Under the pieces are notes generated by a model, which saw only the letters and a program-made list of their open reading frames with translations, had not been told where the DNA came from and searched no databases. Positions 19,820 to 30,648 of a stretch of 64,000 bases of DNA are shown here, one piece after another; within the stretch, counting starts at the first letter, position 1; each line of letters opens with the position of its first letter. The stretch comes from Caballeronia sp. GAFFF1 (lineage in GTDB: Bacteria; Pseudomonadota; Gammaproteobacteria; Burkholderiales; Burkholderiaceae). A program made the translations under genes and the position numbers. The stretch is from contig NZ_JALQEM010000018.1 in NCBI RefSeq assembly GCF_023630705.1, forward strand, positions 124,001 through 188,000, written 5' to 3'.

Positions 19820-20695
19820 TCAGCCAAAGCGGCCCGTGATGTAGTCTTCCGTTTCCTTGCGGGCCGGCTTGATGAAGATCTTTTCCGTGTCGCCGAATTC
19901 GATCAATTCACCGAGGTACATATAGGCAGTGTAGTCCGAGCAGCGCGCGGCCTGCTGCATGTTGTGCGTGACGATCACCACCGTGTAGTCGCTCTTGAGC
20001 TCCGCGATCAGTTCTTCGATCCGGCCCGTCGAGATCGGATCGAGCGCGGAGCACGGTTCGTCGAGCAGCAGCACTTCCGGCCGGATGGCGATGCCGCGCG
20101 CAATGCACAGACGCTGCTGCTGGCCGCCCGACAGACCGTAGCCGCTTTGCGTGAGCTTGTCCTTCACTTCGGTCCAGAGGGCGGCCTTCGTGAGCGCCCA
20201 TTCCACGCGGTCGTCCATTTCCGAGCGCGACAGTTGCTCGAACATCTTCACGCCGAACGCGATGTTGTCGTAGATCGACATCGGGAACGGCGTCGGCTTC
20301 TGGAACACCATGCCGACGCGCGCGCGCAAGAGCGAGATGTCCTTCGTCGTGTCGAGCAGATTGGCGCCGTCCATCAGGATTTCGCCTTCCGCGCGCTGCT
20401 CCGGATAGAGCGCGAACATCTTGTTGAAGGTGCGCAGCAGCGTGGACTTGCCGCATCCCGACGGACCGATGAACGCCGTGACCTTCTTCTCCGGAATGCG
20501 CAAGTTGATGTTCTTCAGCGCGTGATACTTGTTGTAGAAGAAGTTGAGGTTGTTCACCTCGATCTTCGGCTTGATGGAATCCGCCGGCTGCGAACCGTGC
20601 GTCGGACGCACGCTGCCCGGCGCGGGACCGCGCTCGACCGGCTTACCTTCCGTCTTCGAATTCAGGTGGCTGACACCACTTTCGACCATGTTCAT
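19820..20695 (-). CDS. pstB: Phosphate ABC transporter ATP-binding protein
   Basis: A 291-residue ATPase subunit of the high-affinity phosphate importer. Walker A is GPSGCGKST, the signature is LSGGQQQR, Walker B is [13 protein letters not shown], and the switch His is in [10 protein letters not shown]. The N-terminus carries about 45 extra residues before [17 protein letters not shown], common in this group. GGAG lies upstream of the ATG at 20695. Confidence 0.96.
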   Translation of the reverse strand: MNMVESGVSHLNSKTEGKPVERGPAPGSVRPTHGSQPADSIKPKIEVNNLNFFYNKYHALKNINLRIPEKKVTAFIGPSGCGKSTLLRTFNKMFALYPEQRAEGEILMDGANLLDTTKDISLLRARVGMVFQKPTPFPMSIYDNIAFGVKMFEQLSRSEMDDRVEWALTKAALWTEVKDKLTQSGYGLSGGQQQRLCIARGIAIRPEVLLLDEPCSALDPISTGRIEELIAELKSDYTVVIVTHNMQQAARCSDYTAYMYLGELIEFGDTEKIFIKPARKETEDYITGRFG

Positions 20696-20710
20696 GGAAT
20701 CACTCCACCC

Positions 20711-21598
20711 TTATTTCTTAGAGAAAATCGCGCGCGCCAGGATATTGAGACCCAGCACGCCGAGCGTAATCAGGAACACGCCGGCCCACGCGAGCGTTTG
20801 CCATTGCGGGAACGGACTCATCGCAAACTTGTAGATCGTCACCGGCAGATTCGCCACCGGCTGATTCATGTCGAGCGTGAAGAACTGGTTCGACAGCGCC
20901 GTGAAGAGCAGCGGCGCGGTCTCGCCCGCAATGCGCGCGACGGCCAGCAGCACGCCCGTCACGATGCCGCCGACCGACGCCTTCAGCGTGATCGACATCA
21001 CCATCTTCCACTTCGGCGTGCCGAGCGCGAAGGCCGCCTCGCGCAGCGCGTTGGGCACGAGGTTCAGCATGTTCTCCGTCGTGCGGATGACGATGGGAAT
21101 CTGCAGCAGTCCGAGCGCGATCACGCCGGCCCAGCCCGAGAAACGCCCCATTTTCGCGACGACCAGCGCGTACACGAAAAGACCGACGACGATTGACGGC
21201 GCGGACAACAGAATGTCGTTGATAAAGCGCGTCACGTTCGCGAGCCAGCGCTTCTGCCCGTATTCCGCGAGATACACGCCCGCGAGAATGCCGAGCGGCG
21301 TGCCGATGCACGTTGCGAGCACGACGAGCATGAGACTGCCGACGATCGCGTTGGCGAGACCGCCGCCATCGGTGTTCGGCGGAGGCGTCGACTGCGTGAA
21401 CAGCTCGACCGAAAGGCCGGAGACGCCGAGCTTGAGCGTCGTGAAGAGAATCCACACGAGCCAGAGGAGGCCGAACGCCATTGCCGCGAGCGAGAGCGTC
21501 AGCGCGATCGCGTTGGTGCCGCGGCGGCGGCGTTGCAGCTTCATGCGCGTGGCGACCGTGCGCTCGTGGTCCTGATTGAACGTTGCGGGACGGCTCAC
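20711..21598 (-). CDS. pstA: Phosphate ABC transporter permease PstA
   Basis: A 295-residue inner-membrane permease with about six hydrophobic spans and the EAA-loop segment [20 protein letters not shown]. The GTG start at 21598 overlaps the pstC stop (GTGA) and is preceded by GGAGG about 7 bases away, so the pair is probably translationally coupled. The first 20 residues ([20 protein letters not shown]) are cytoplasmic. Confidence 0.95.
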   Translation of the reverse strand: MSRPATFNQDHERTVATRMKLQRRRRGTNAIALTLSLAAMAFGLLWLVWILFTTLKLGVSGLSVELFTQSTPPPNTDGGGLANAIVGSLMLVVLATCIGTPLGILAGVYLAEYGQKRWLANVTRFINDILLSAPSIVVGLFVYALVVAKMGRFSGWAGVIALGLLQIPIVIRTTENMLNLVPNALREAAFALGTPKWKMVMSITLKASVGGIVTGVLLAVARIAGETAPLLFTALSNQFFTLDMNQPVANLPVTIYKFAMSPFPQWQTLAWAGVFLITLGVLGLNILARAIFSKK

Positions 21599-22578
21599 TT
21601 TGCACCCTCCGCGCGCTGCATGCGCATCAAGAGCAGCTTTGAAAGCGCGAGCACGATGAACGTGATGACGAAGAGAATCAAACCCAGTTCCATCAGCGCG
21701 GATGTGTGCAGGCCGGGACTGGCTTCCGCGAACTCGTTTGCGAGCGCGGAGGTGATGCTGTTGCCCGGCGAAAAGAGCGACACGTTGTCGAGCAAATTGG
21801 TGTTGCCGATCACGAAGGTCACCGCCATGGTCTCGCCGAGCGCGCGGCCGAGACCGAGCATGACGCCGCCGATCACGCCGGCGCGCGTGTACGGCAACAC
21901 GATCTTCCACATCACTTCCCACGTCGTGCAGCCGATGCCGTACGCCGATTCCTTCAGCAGCACGGGCGTGACTTCGAACACGTCGCGCATCACGGACGCG
22001 ATGTACGGAATGATCATGATGGCGAGAATGACGCCCGCGCACAGAATGCCGATGCCGATCGGCGGCCCCTGAAACAACGCGCCGATGAGCGGCACGCCGC
22101 CGAGCAGCGCGCCGAGCGGTTTCTCGAAGTACGTCGCGAAGATCGGCGCGAACACGAGCAAACCCCACATGCCGTAGACGATCGACGGAATCGCCGCGAG
22201 CAGTTCGATGGCGACGCCGAGCGGCCGGCGCAGCCACGTCGGCGACAGTTCCGTCAGAAAGAGCGCGATGCCGAAGCTCACCGGCACCGCGATGATGAGC
22301 GCGATGATTGAGGTCGCGATGGTGCCGTAGATGGGCACGAGCGCGCCGAAGCTCTCGCTGGGCGGATCCCACTCCGCGCGCCAGAGAAAGCTGAGACCGA
22401 ATTTCTGGATGGTCGGCATCGACGCAATGATGAGCGAGACGATGATGCCGCCAAGCAGGAGCAGCGTCACGACGGCTGCCAGCCGGGTGATGCCGCCGAA
22501 AACGATGTCGCCGATACGGCTCGGCGCGCGCTGCGATTGCGCCGCCGGCGGTGCCGACGCTAAGTTGATGTCCGACAT
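21595..22578 (-). CDS. pstC: Phosphate ABC transporter permease PstC
   Basis: A 327-residue permease partner of PstA. It has six or so membrane spans and the coupling segment [20 protein letters not shown]. The N-terminal tail [20 protein letters not shown] is cytoplasmic. It follows pstS by 150 bases, a gap long enough to hold processing or attenuation signals that raise pstS mRNA over the rest; no strong hairpin was identified there. Confidence 0.95.
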   Translation of the reverse strand: MSDINLASAPPAAQSQRAPSRIGDIVFGGITRLAAVVTLLLLGGIIVSLIIASMPTIQKFGLSFLWRAEWDPPSESFGALVPIYGTIATSIIALIIAVPVSFGIALFLTELSPTWLRRPLGVAIELLAAIPSIVYGMWGLLVFAPIFATYFEKPLGALLGGVPLIGALFQGPPIGIGILCAGVILAIMIIPYIASVMRDVFEVTPVLLKESAYGIGCTTWEVMWKIVLPYTRAGVIGGVMLGLGRALGETMAVTFVIGNTNLLDNVSLFSPGNSITSALANEFAEASPGLHTSALMELGLILFVITFIVLALSKLLLMRMQRAEGAK

Positions 22579-22728
22579 GGGAGCCTTGGTTACGCTACGT
22601 GTCAGACGCGCGGCGACCTTTCGATCGCCGCGCGGCTTGTTACTGCTTCTTTGCTTCCTCTGCTTTGACTGTCCGCCGCTCCAGCTTAGGACAGTTTCAG
22701 CTTGCGTGACTGCGATACTTCCTTGCTA

Positions 22729-23760
22729 TTACTCCGCGACCGGCTTGCCCGCGCTGTCCTTGACCTTCGCCTTCCATTGCGTGCGGATTTCCGACACGAC
22801 CGATTCCGGCAGCGAAATGTAGTCGAGGTCGTTCGCAGCCTGGCCGCCGTTCTTGAACGCCCAGTCGAAGAACTTGAGCGTTTCGGTGCCTTGCGCCGCC
22901 TTGTCCTGCGTCGAATGCAGCAGCACGAAGGTCGCGCCGACGATCGGCCATGCGTCCTTGCCCGGCTCGTTCGTCAGGATCTGATAGAACGACTTCGACC
23001 AGTCCGCGCCCGCAGCCGCCGCCTTGAACGTCTCCGTCTTCGGCTCCACCACCGTGCCCGCCGAGTTCTTCAGGCCGACGTAAGTCATGTGGTTCTGCTT
23101 CGCGTAGGCCCACTCGACATAGCCGATCGCGCCCGGCAGACGCTGCACGAACGCCGCGACGCCGTCGTTGCCCTTGCCGCCCGTGCCCGTCGGCCAGTTG
23201 ACCGTCGAACCCTCGCCCACCTTCGACTTCCAGTCAGCGTTGACCTTCGACAGATAGTTCGTCCAGATGAAGCTCGTGCCCGAGCCGTCCGCGCGGCGCA
23301 CCACGGCGATATCGGTATCCGGCAGTTTCGCCTTCGGGTTCAGCGCGGCGATAGCCGGGTCGTTCCACTTCTTGATCTTGCCGAGATAGATATCGCCGAG
23401 CACCTGGCCCGACAGCGTCAGTTCGCCTGCCTTCACGCCCGGCACGTTGATGACCGGCACCACGCCGCCGACCACCGTCGGGAACTGGAAGAGGCCGTCT
23501 TTCGCGAGTTCGTCATCTTTCAGCGGAGCGTCCGAGCCCGCGAAATCGACCGTCTTCGCGATGATCTGCTTCACGCCGCCCGACGAACCGATGCCCTGAT
23601 AGTTGACCTTGCCGCCGCCGCTTTTCTGATAGGCATCTGCCCACTTGGTGTAGATCGGAGCTGCGAAGGTACTGCCCGCGCCGGTGATATCGGCCGCTTG
23701 CGCAGAGATGGCGAGCATTGCGCCAATTACGCCAGCGAGCGCGGTGTGCATCAATTTCAT
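22729..23760 (-). CDS. pstS: Periplasmic phosphate-binding protein PstS
   Basis: A 343-residue exported protein that binds phosphate for PstCAB. The ATG at 23760 has GGAGG upstream (cctggaggtctc) and opens the signal peptide [20 protein letters not shown], cleaved near AQAA. Ligand-loop segments are [44 protein letters not shown] and [11 protein letters not shown]. It is first in the pst-pho operon and sits behind a tandem PHO box promoter. Confidence 0.97.
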   Translation of the reverse strand: MKLMHTALAGVIGAMLAISAQAADITGAGSTFAAPIYTKWADAYQKSGGGKVNYQGIGSSGGVKQIIAKTVDFAGSDAPLKDDELAKDGLFQFPTVVGGVVPVINVPGVKAGELTLSGQVLGDIYLGKIKKWNDPAIAALNPKAKLPDTDIAVVRRADGSGTSFIWTNYLSKVNADWKSKVGEGSTVNWPTGTGGKGNDGVAAFVQRLPGAIGYVEWAYAKQNHMTYVGLKNSAGTVVEPKTETFKAAAAGADWSKSFYQILTNEPGKDAWPIVGATFVLLHSTQDKAAQGTETLKFFDWAFKNGGQAANDLDYISLPESVVSEIRTQWKAKVKDSAGKPVAE

Positions 23761-23800
23761 GAGACCTCCAGGGTTGAATAGCGTGTGGGACGACACGCGA

Positions 23801-23855
23801 AATATAGGCAGTCTCTGTGACAGTAATGTGACTCTCGGTTAAGGCCATGTGACAG
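23801..23855 (-). promoter_or_regulatory. PhoB-dependent promoter of the pst-pho operon
   Basis: On the minus strand four 7-base elements occur at 10-11 base steps: CTGTCAC (23855-23849), CCTTAAC (23844-23838), GAGTCAC (23834-23828) and CTGTCAC (23823-23817). The first and last match the PHO half-site best. A -10 element TATATT lies 10 bases further at 23806-23801, about 40 bases before the pstS ATG. This spacing is what is expected when PhoB replaces the -35 contact. Confidence 0.8.
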
Positions 23856-23913
23856 GCGACTTTCAAATGGAAAGTCGATCGAGCGTTCATTCGTCAGCCT
23901 GCGAACGGGCAAT

Positions 23914-23940
23914 AAAAAAGCGGGCCGAAGCCCGCTTTTT
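23914..23940 (-). terminator. Intrinsic terminator of glmM
   Basis: Stem aaaaaagcgggc / gcccgcttttt with loop cgaa, 27 bases after the glmM stop. The A/T tracts on both sides could stop transcription in either direction. It separates glmM from the pst promoter. Confidence 0.85.
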
Positions 23941-23967
23941 GCGAAACGCGCGTTCTTCTGCGAACGC

Positions 23968-25326
23968 TTACGAAGTGACGTCCTTCACGACCTGGGCAAT
24001 CGTTTCCGCATGCCGAACGGCGTCTGCCTGCGCGGCGGCTTCCACCATCACGCGCAGCACCGGTTCCGTTCCCGACGCGCGAATCAAGACCCGACCGCGC
24101 GATTCGAGGGAATGCTCGGCTTGCTCCACGGCGCGGCGGATCGCGTCGCTGTTCTTCCAGTCCGCGCCCGCTTTCATGCGAACGTTGATCAGCTTCTGCG
24201 GAAACAGGCTCACGCCGTCGAGCAGTTCGGCGAGCGTCTTGCCGCTGCGCTTGAGCGCCGCGAGCACGAGGAGCGCAGAGACGATGCCGTCGCCCGTCGA
24301 GTGCCGATCCAGCGACAGAATGTGGCCCGAGCCTTCCGCGCCGAGTTGCCAGCCGTGCTCGCGCAGCTTTTCGAGCACGTAGCGGTCGCCGACCGCGGCA
24401 CGGACGAACTGCACGCCGGCCTCCTTCAGCGCGACTTCGACCGCCATGTTCGTCATCAGCGTGCCGACCGCGCCTTCCACGTTGCCATGCGTTGCGATGC
24501 GATCCTTCACGAGCACATAGAGCAACTCGTCGCCGTTGTAGAGGCGTCCGGCCGAATCGACGATCTGCAGGCGGTCTGCGTCGCCATCCAGCGCGATGCC
24601 GATATCCGCGCCATGCTCCTTCACCGCGCGCACGAGCGCATCCGGGGCGGTCGCGCCGACGCCATCGTTGATATTGAAGCCGTTCGGCGACACGCCGATC
24701 GGCACCACTTCCGCGCCGAGTTCGTGGAACACGTGCGGCGCGACGTCGTACGCCGCGCCGTGCGCGCAGTCGACCACCAGCTTCAGGCCGCGCAAGTCGA
24801 AGCTCGCGGGGAACGTGCTTTTGCAGAATTCGATGTAACGGCCGCCCGCGTCATCGAGACGCCGCGCCTTGCCGAGCCGTTCGGACGGCGCGCAATCCAT
24901 CGGCTGTTCGAGTTGCGCCTCGATCTGGTGTTCGACTTCGTCGGGCAGCTTGTTGCCATCGGCGGAGAAGAACTTGATGCCGTTGTCCTCGTAGGGATTG
25001 TGCGACGCGCTGATGACGACGCCCGCCGACAGCCGCAGCGCGCGCGTCAGATAGGCGACGCCGGGCGTGGGCATCGGGCCGGCGAGCATTACGTCGACGC
25101 CGGCTGCCGAGAAGCCCGACTCGAGCGCCGCTTCCAGCATGTAGCCGGACACGCGCGTGTCCTTGCCGATGAGCACCGTCGGACGGTTGCCCTTCTGTAG
25201 CGACCGGTCGCCGCCCGCGAGCACCTTGCCGGCCGCGTAGCCGAGCCTGAGCACGAAGTCCGGCGTAATCGGGGCCGCGCCGACGCGTCCACGAATGCCG
25301 TCCGTTCCGAAATATCGTCTTGCCAT
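23968..25326 (-). CDS. glmM: Phosphoglucosamine mutase
   Basis: Converts glucosamine-6-phosphate to glucosamine-1-phosphate for UDP-GlcNAc, feeding peptidoglycan and LPS. It has 452 residues from the ATG at 25326 ([16 protein letters not shown]). The phosphoserine loop is [14 protein letters not shown] (S108), the metal loop is [13 protein letters not shown], the sugar-binding loop is [12 protein letters not shown], and the phosphate loop is [14 protein letters not shown]. It follows folP by 107 bases, the conserved ftsH-folP-glmM order. Confidence 0.96.
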   Translation of the reverse strand: MARRYFGTDGIRGRVGAAPITPDFVLRLGYAAGKVLAGGDRSLQKGNRPTVLIGKDTRVSGYMLEAALESGFSAAGVDVMLAGPMPTPGVAYLTRALRLSAGVVISASHNPYEDNGIKFFSADGNKLPDEVEHQIEAQLEQPMDCAPSERLGKARRLDDAGGRYIEFCKSTFPASFDLRGLKLVVDCAHGAAYDVAPHVFHELGAEVVPIGVSPNGFNINDGVGATAPDALVRAVKEHGADIGIALDGDADRLQIVDSAGRLYNGDELLYVLVKDRIATHGNVEGAVGTLMTNMAVEVALKEAGVQFVRAAVGDRYVLEKLREHGWQLGAEGSGHILSLDRHSTGDGIVSALLVLAALKRSGKTLAELLDGVSLFPQKLINVRMKAGADWKNSDAIRRAVEQAEHSLESRGRVLIRASGTEPVLRVMVEAAAQADAVRHAETIAQVVKDVTS

Positions 25327-25433
25327 TGTTGCCTGACCCTCCTCGCGGATTACGGCGCCTGTTTTGATCCGCGTTGTTCGTTGGAAAGCTGCGAGCGTGA
25401 GCGCCTTCGCCGCAGTGCTACGACGCGAACGCG

Positions 25434-26318
25434 TTAATGCTGCGCGCGATGCGCCGCCTGCCTGGTGGCTTGCCAAACCTTCAATGCGTCTACGGTCTCG
25501 GCCACATCGTGCACACGGATGATGGCCGCGCCGCGTTCGGCAGCGCACACGGCCGCCGCGATGCTCGCGAACACGCGCTCGCCCGCGCTGCGACCGGTGA
25601 CGGCACCGAGCATCGATTTTCGCGACATGCCGGCCAGCAGCGCGCGATGCGTGCCGACTGGCAGCGTTGCCGCAAGTTCGGCAAGTAGCGTGTAATTATG
25701 CCCGACAGTTTTGCCGAAGCCGTAGCCGGGATCGAATGTGATGCGATTCGCCGCAATGCCCGCCGCCGTGAGCGCGGCGAGCCGCTCGGCGAAAAAATCA
25801 CGCACCGAGGCGACGACGTCGTCGTAGACCGGTTCGTGCAGTTGCATCGTGCGGGGCTCGCCGAGCATGTGCATCACGCACAGTCCGCAGTTGCTGTCCT
25901 TGACCGCATCGAGCGCGCCGTCCTGACGCAGCCCCCAGATGTCGTTGATTATGTCGGCGCCGGCTTCGAGCGCGGCGCGCATCACGGCGGGCTTGTAGGT
26001 ATCGACCGAAAGCGGAATCTGCACGCCGCGCAATGCTTCGACAATCGGGACGACGCGTTCGAGTTCTTCGTCGAGCGGCACGGGCGGCGCGCCCGGACGA
26101 GTCGATTCGCCGCCGATGTCGATCATGTCCGCGCCGTCTGCGAGCATGTGCTCGGCGCGCGCCAGTGCCGCGTCGCGGGAAAGGAAACGGCCGCCGTCAG
26201 AGAACGAGTCCGGCGTGACGTTCAGGATGCCCATGACGAGCGGTCGTTCGAACGTCAGCCTGAAACGGCCGCATTGCAGCGGCTCGGCGAGTGCGGGGGA
26301 GGAAGTGAGTGTGGTCAA
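25434..26318 (-). CDS. folP: Dihydropteroate synthase
   Basis: Joins p-aminobenzoate to the pterin pyrophosphate in folate synthesis; the target of sulfonamides. Core motifs are [48 protein letters not shown] and FDPGYGFGK. The start is uncertain. The TTG at 26318 ([19 protein letters not shown]) gives 294 residues and the family's usual N-terminal length. The only upstream ATG (26402) lies inside the ftsH terminator stem and is unlikely to be used. Confidence 0.93.
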   Translation of the reverse strand: MTTLTSSPALAEPLQCGRFRLTFERPLVMGILNVTPDSFSDGGRFLSRDAALARAEHMLADGADMIDIGGESTRPGAPPVPLDEELERVVPIVEALRGVQIPLSVDTYKPAVMRAALEAGADIINDIWGLRQDGALDAVKDSNCGLCVMHMLGEPRTMQLHEPVYDDVVASVRDFFAERLAALTAAGIAANRITFDPGYGFGKTVGHNYTLLAELAATLPVGTHRALLAGMSRKSMLGAVTGRSAGERVFASIAAAVCAAERGAAIIRVHDVAETVDALKVWQATRQAAHRAQH

Positions 26319-26383
26319 GCGAATGGGCAAGAGCGAGTGACTGGACGTTCGACCCGGCAGAACGCGGGCCCGAAAATGAAAAT

Positions 26384-26410
26384 GGGCCGGCGTGCACTGC
26401 ACGCCGGCCC
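26384..26410 (-). terminator. Intrinsic terminator of ftsH
   Basis: A near-perfect palindrome gggccggcgtgca/tgcacgccggccc, followed on the minus strand by attttcatttt, 20 bases after the ftsH stop. It separates ftsH from folP, so folP needs its own promoter or read-through. Confidence 0.7.
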
Positions 26411-26429
26411 ATGATACGACTCGGGAAGC

Positions 26430-28316
26430 TTAGGCCGGCGCGGTTGCGCTGCCCGGCTTCACTTCGGTGCCGCTATTGCCGCTCGAAGGCGAGTCGCCCG
26501 ACGGCGGCGGCATGTTCTTCGGCGGACGCGGCGGACGGCCGGCCATGATGTCGCTGATCTGGTCTGCGTCGATGGTTTCCCATTCGAGCAGCGCCTTGGT
26601 CATGGCTTCGACCTTCTCGCGGTTGTCTTCCAGCAGCTTGCGCGCAAGCGCGTACTGCTCGTCGAGAATGCGGCGAATTTCAGCATCGACCTTTTGCAGC
26701 GTCGCTTCCGAAACCGTCTTCGACGCGAGCTTGCCGAACATGCCGTCCGGTTCCGTGTCGACGTACACCATCGTGCCGAGCACGTCGGACATGCCGTAAC
26801 GCGTCACCATGTCGCGCGCCATTTTCGTTGCGCGCTCGAAGTCGTTCGAAGCACCCGTCGACATCGAGTTCAGGAACACTTCTTCCGCTGCACGACCGCC
26901 GAACAGAATGGCGATTTCTTCCAGCATCTTGTCGCGATACAGGTTCACGCGATCATGCTCCGGCAACTGCCACGTGACACCCAGCGCCCAGCCGCGCGGC
27001 ATGATCGTGACCTTGTGAACCGGGTCCGCATGCGGCAACAGCTTGGCGACCACCGCGTGGCCCGACTCGTGGTACGCCGTGTTGCGGCGTTCCTCTTCGC
27101 GCATGACCGCTGACTTGCGCTCGGGACCCATGAAGATCTTGTCCTTCGCGTCCTCGAAGTCCTGCATTTCGACGATCCGCTTGCCGCGCCGCGCCGCGAA
27201 GAGCGCCGCTTCGTTCACGAGGTTCGCGAGATCCGCACCCGAGAAGCCCGGCGTGCCGCGCGCGATGACCGATGCGTCCACGTCGTTCGCAATCGGCACC
27301 TTGCGCAGATGCACCTTCATGATGTGCTCGCGGCCGCGGATATCCGGCAGACCGACATACACCTGACGGTCGAAACGGCCCGGCCGGAGCAGCGCCTTGT
27401 CCAGCACGTCCGAACGGTTCGTCGCGGCGATCACGATCACGCCGGAATTCGCCTCGAAGCCGTCCATTTCGACGAGCATCTGGTTCAGCGTCTGCTCGCG
27501 TTCGTCGTTGCCGCCGCCCATGCCGGCACCGCGATGACGGCCGACCGCGTCGATTTCGTCGATGAACACGATACACGGCGCATGCTTCTTCGCCTGCTCG
27601 AACATGTCGCGCACGCGGGCCGCGCCCACGCCGACGAACATTTCCACGAAGTCGGAACCCGAGATGCTGAAGAACGGCACCTTGGCTTCGCCCGCGATGG
27701 CGCGCGCCAGAAGCGTCTTACCGGTACCCGGAGGGCCGACCAGCAGCACGCCGCGCGGAATGCGCCCGCCGAGCTTCTGGAACTTCTGCGGATCGCGCAG
27801 GAAGTCCACCAGTTCCGACACTTCTTCCTTGGCTTCGTCGCAGCCGGCCACGTCCGTAAAGTTGATCGCGTTGTTGTTTTCGTCGATCAGCCGCGCTCGC
27901 GACTTGCCGAACGAGAACGCCCCGCCTTTGCCGCCTCCCTGCATCTGCCGCATCATGTAGAACCAGAACCCGATGATCAGGATCGTCGGCCCAAGGTAGT
28001 ACAGCGCGGAGACGAGCGCATTCGGTTCATCGTCAGCCTTGCCGCTGACCTGAACGCCGTATTTCATCAGGTCGCCGACCATCCAGATGTCGCCGGGCGA
28101 CACGATCTGGTACTTCTGGCCGTCCGACGGAGTGACCGTGAGATTGCGCCCCTGAACCGTGACGTTCTTAACCTTGCCGTTCTTCGCGTCGTCCATGAAC
28201 TGCGAATACGACACGCCTTCCTGCACGCGGGGCTTATCGAACTGCTTGAACACCGTAAACAGCACCAGTGCGATCACGAGCCACACTGCCGCTTTAGAGA
28301 ACATATTGTTGTTCAA
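26430..28316 (-). CDS. ftsH: ATP-dependent zinc metalloprotease FtsH
   Basis: Membrane-anchored AAA protease that degrades misfolded membrane proteins and unstable regulators. The TTG at 28316 (then [19 protein letters not shown]) has GAGGAG about 9 bases upstream and gives 628 residues, the usual length. Two membrane spans flank a periplasmic loop (first span about residues 6-24, second about 100-117). The AAA module has [19 protein letters not shown] and the second region of homology ([20 protein letters not shown]). The zinc site is HESGH. The C-terminal tail is Pro/Ser-rich. Confidence 0.97.
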   Translation of the reverse strand: MNNNMFSKAAVWLVIALVLFTVFKQFDKPRVQEGVSYSQFMDDAKNGKVKNVTVQGRNLTVTPSDGQKYQIVSPGDIWMVGDLMKYGVQVSGKADDEPNALVSALYYLGPTILIIGFWFYMMRQMQGGGKGGAFSFGKSRARLIDENNNAINFTDVAGCDEAKEEVSELVDFLRDPQKFQKLGGRIPRGVLLVGPPGTGKTLLARAIAGEAKVPFFSISGSDFVEMFVGVGAARVRDMFEQAKKHAPCIVFIDEIDAVGRHRGAGMGGGNDEREQTLNQMLVEMDGFEANSGVIVIAATNRSDVLDKALLRPGRFDRQVYVGLPDIRGREHIMKVHLRKVPIANDVDASVIARGTPGFSGADLANLVNEAALFAARRGKRIVEMQDFEDAKDKIFMGPERKSAVMREEERRNTAYHESGHAVVAKLLPHADPVHKVTIMPRGWALGVTWQLPEHDRVNLYRDKMLEEIAILFGGRAAEEVFLNSMSTGASNDFERATKMARDMVTRYGMSDVLGTMVYVDTEPDGMFGKLASKTVSEATLQKVDAEIRRILDEQYALARKLLEDNREKVEAMTKALLEWETIDADQISDIMAGRPPRPPKNMPPPSGDSPSSGNSGTEVKPGSATAPA

Positions 28317-28489
28317 AGCACCACTCCTCACTCATAGACGGGCGCCTACATAAACCTTGCGGCGCCACCAAAGCATTCTAATCCAGACCGCTAACCCCTG
28401 CCATAAGGTTTCACTACCGCCTAAATAGCGTTAGATGGTCTTTTTTCGGCATAATCCGCGAAAATATCGCTGAAATTCGCCGACATCGT

Positions 28490-29164
28490 TTAAGCGGGTC
28501 CCGCAGCCGGATTTTTGAGCCGCCGCCCGAGGATGAAAGTCTCGGACGATTTATCCCGAGACGCCTTGGGCTTGCGCGGCGCGACGACTTTGAACTGGTG
28601 CTTGAACTTCTCGACGATCTGGCTATAGCCGCTGCCATGAAAACATTTGACTAGCAGCGCACCCTCCGGTTTCAGGTGGTTCTGAGCGAATTCCAGCGCC
28701 AGGTCGCAAAGATGCTCGATCCGCGCCGCATCCGCACTCGCTACTCCGGAGAGGTTGGGGGCCATGTCTGAGATTACAAGGTCCACTTGCCGCTCACCGA
28801 CGATTTCGTCCAGTTGCGCGAGTACCGAGTCTTCGCGAAAGTCGCCCTGGATGAACGTGACGTCGGCGATCGGCTCCATCGGCAGGATATCGAGCGCGAT
28901 GATCGTGCCGTCGATGCCGCCCTCGCGCTGCGCGTCGCGCTTCGCGCCCTGCGCGAGCTTGTTGCGCGCGTACTGGCTCCAGCTTCCGGGCGTCGAACCC
29001 AGATCGACGATAACCTGCCCCGGCTTGATGAGCTTGTCCTGCTCGTCGATCTCCTTGAGCTTGTACGCCGCGCGGGCCCGATAGCCCTCGCGCTGCGCCA
29101 TCTTTACGTACGGATCGTTGATGTGGTCATGCAACCACGAATGATTGAAGCGATTCTTTGCCAT
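28490..29164 (-). CDS. rlmE: 23S rRNA (uridine-2'-O) methyltransferase RlmE (FtsJ)
   Basis: Methylates the 2'-OH of U2552 (E. coli numbering) in the 50S subunit A loop. It has 224 residues. The SAM-binding motif is [16 protein letters not shown], and candidate catalytic residues of the K-D-K-E set lie in [30 protein letters not shown] and [12 protein letters not shown]. The C-terminus has a basic extension. It sits between yhbY (divergent) and ftsH as in many proteobacteria. Confidence 0.95.
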   Translation of the reverse strand: MAKNRFNHSWLHDHINDPYVKMAQREGYRARAAYKLKEIDEQDKLIKPGQVIVDLGSTPGSWSQYARNKLAQGAKRDAQREGGIDGTIIALDILPMEPIADVTFIQGDFREDSVLAQLDEIVGERQVDLVISDMAPNLSGVASADAARIEHLCDLALEFAQNHLKPEGALLVKCFHGSGYSQIVEKFKHQFKVVAPRKPKASRDKSSETFILGRRLKNPAAGPA

Positions 29165-29248
29165 TCAAGCTGAACTCATGCCGCGTTCGTGCGGCGTGGA
29201 AGGTGTTTCGGTGGCGCGAGCAGTCCGCGCCGGTGCGTGGTCTGGGGG

Positions 29249-29277
29249 TTGCGTGCCGTTGCGTGCCGTTGCGTGCG
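29249..29277. repeat. 10-bp tandem repeat (gcgtgccgtt)
   Basis: Nearly three copies of a 10-base unit, two of them exact (29251-29260 and 29261-29270), in the rlmE/yhbY intergenic region. Confidence 0.8.
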
Positions 29278-29420
29278 CGAAATCTTGCAGCAACATGCGG
29301 CGCTTTTAGCGGATAATACGCGTCTTGTCGGCCGGAACGTTTCCGCGGGCGCTCGATTGCGCCCGGCAATCGCGTCTCCGGCCTATTTTGTTTTTGGCGG
29401 CGGTCCACCTCAGCGGGCCC

Positions 29421-29440
29421 GAACCCGGCCGAACCCGGCC
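29421..29440. repeat. 10-bp tandem duplication (gaacccggcc)
   Basis: Two exact adjacent copies, about 90 bases upstream of the yhbY start. Confidence 0.8.
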
Positions 29441-29529
29441 ATCTTGCCGGCTTCTTCGCACTTCGCATTACGCGTTTGGCACGCCGCCAGGCCCGCGCCG
29501 CCCTATTTTAGTCGACTCCCCAATTTCTC

Positions 29530-30069
29530 ATGCCAGCTCTCGAACTCTCTCCTGCCCAACGCTCCGACCTGCGCTCCCAGGCCCATGCGCTCAAGCCCGT
29601 CGTGCTCGTCGGCGCGGAGGGTTTGACGGATGCCGTGCTGAACGAAATCGGCGTGCACCTCGAAGCGCACCAGCTCATCAAGATTCGCGTGTTCGGCGAC
29701 GACCGCGAAGCGCGCATCGCCATTTACGACGAAATCTGCGACCGCCTGAACGCAGCGCCTATCCAGCACATCGGCAAGCTGCTGGTCATTTGGCGGCCGG
29801 AAGGCGCCGCGCCGGCCAAGAGCCGCAGCACGCGCACGCGCAGCACCATGCCGCCGAGCGCGGCGGAAGCCGTCGAGCGTCCTTCGAAGGGTCGCGCGCC
29901 GCGCATCGTCAAGGCCGTGAAAATCTCGCGCGATGCGCCTGCGTTCAAAAAGCCCAAGAAGCAGACGCTCAAAGTGCTCGGCAACGAGCGCGTGACCGCG
30001 GGCGGCAACGTGAAGCGCGCGAAGAAGCGTCAGACGAGCTCGAAGCGCCAGCATCAGGCCGCAAAGTGA
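29530..30069 (+). CDS. yhbY: YhbY family ribosome-associated RNA-binding protein with basic tail
   Basis: A CRS1/YhbY (CRM) domain protein thought to bind pre-50S ribosomal particles. The domain covers about residues 5-95 (LSPAQRSDLRSQAHALKPVV, the conserved loop VGAEG, then HQLIKIRVFGDDREARIAIY). E. coli YhbY is 97 residues, whereas this protein has 179. The extra 85 are Lys/Arg/Ala-rich (SRSTRTRSTMPP, KKPKKQTLKVLGN, VKRAKKRQTSSKRQHQAAK) and probably contact RNA without a fixed fold. It is divergent from rlmE. Confidence 0.9.
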   Translation: MPALELSPAQRSDLRSQAHALKPVVLVGAEGLTDAVLNEIGVHLEAHQLIKIRVFGDDREARIAIYDEICDRLNAAPIQHIGKLLVIWRPEGAAPAKSRSTRTRSTMPPSAAEAVERPSKGRAPRIVKAVKISRDAPAFKKPKKQTLKVLGNERVTAGGNVKRAKKRQTSSKRQHQAAK

Positions 30070-30126
30070 CCGAGGCGGCGTGAACGGGATACAGAACGCT
30101 CGCGCCGCGTTAAATCACAGCGCGGA

Positions 30127-30648
30127 TCAGCTCCGCGCCCGCTTGGCCGCCATCTTCGCCGACTTGTTCTTCGGCACGATGGCGCTGGGCGCGCTGCCGG
30201 GCAAGCGCCACACGAGCGCAATGCCGAAAAGACATTCGATCAGATAGATGGCGCTCGATATGCCGTGCAGAATGCCGAACTGCCGCGCATACGGCGAACT
30301 GGCGAGATCGGTGCCGGCTGCCTGCGCCGCCATGCGCAGCGAGTTCATGAACGGCTGCAACGCGAAGTAACCGGCGAGCACGCACACCAGCATGACCGCG
30401 ACAATCCATCGCACGCGCTTATAGTCCGCAATACCGCTTTTCACGAAGCGATTGCCGATCAGAATCAGAACCAGCGCGCTGACCACGCCGACGAAGGCCT
30501 CGATCCTGAAGTACTGCGCGGCGACCGACCCGGCCACGGCGGGCTCGAGCATCGAAAAGAGAACAGGTGCGGCGACGAGGCCGAGCGTCAGCAGGCTACC
30601 CACCCAGAGCATGCTGACGATGCGAAAGAGCCGGTGCGCGATGGCCAT
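30127..30648 (-). CDS. DUF4149 family inner-membrane protein
   Basis: A 173-residue protein with four predicted membrane spans (for example IVSMLWVGSLLTLGLVAAPV, FVGVVSALVLILIG, WIVAVMLVCVLAGYFAL and ISSAIYLIECLFGIALVW) and a basic C-terminal tail. Its ATG overlaps the greA stop by one base (TGATG), so it is the last gene of the carA-carB-greA operon. DUF4149 has no established function. Confidence 0.85.
   Translation of the reverse strand: MAIAHRLFRIVSMLWVGSLLTLGLVAAPVLFSMLEPAVAGSVAAQYFRIEAFVGVVSALVLILIGNRFVKSGIADYKRVRWIVAVMLVCVLAGYFALQPFMNSLRMAAQAAGTDLASSPYARQFGILHGISSAIYLIECLFGIALVWRLPGSAPSAIVPKNKSAKMAAKRARS

Larger units (their letters stand above)
29165..29529. other. Divergent intergenic region rlmE / yhbY with short tandem repeats
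   Basis: 365 bases without a credible gene. GATAAT at 29312-29317 is a possible -10 for yhbY. Two short tandem repeats occur: gcgtgccgtt at about 29249-29277 (nearly three units) and gaacccggcc twice at 29421-29440. I see no riboswitch or RNA gene. Confidence 0.55.

Noticed and set aside
19964-21196. 410-codon open frame opposite pstB and pstA
   Set aside because: It spans two real genes on the other strand and has no signal, domain or ribosome binding site.
29249-29440. Possible CRISPR array or mobile-element ends in the rlmE/yhbY gap
   Set aside because: Units are 10 bases, adjacent and without spacers. There are no cas genes, target-site duplications or transposase.
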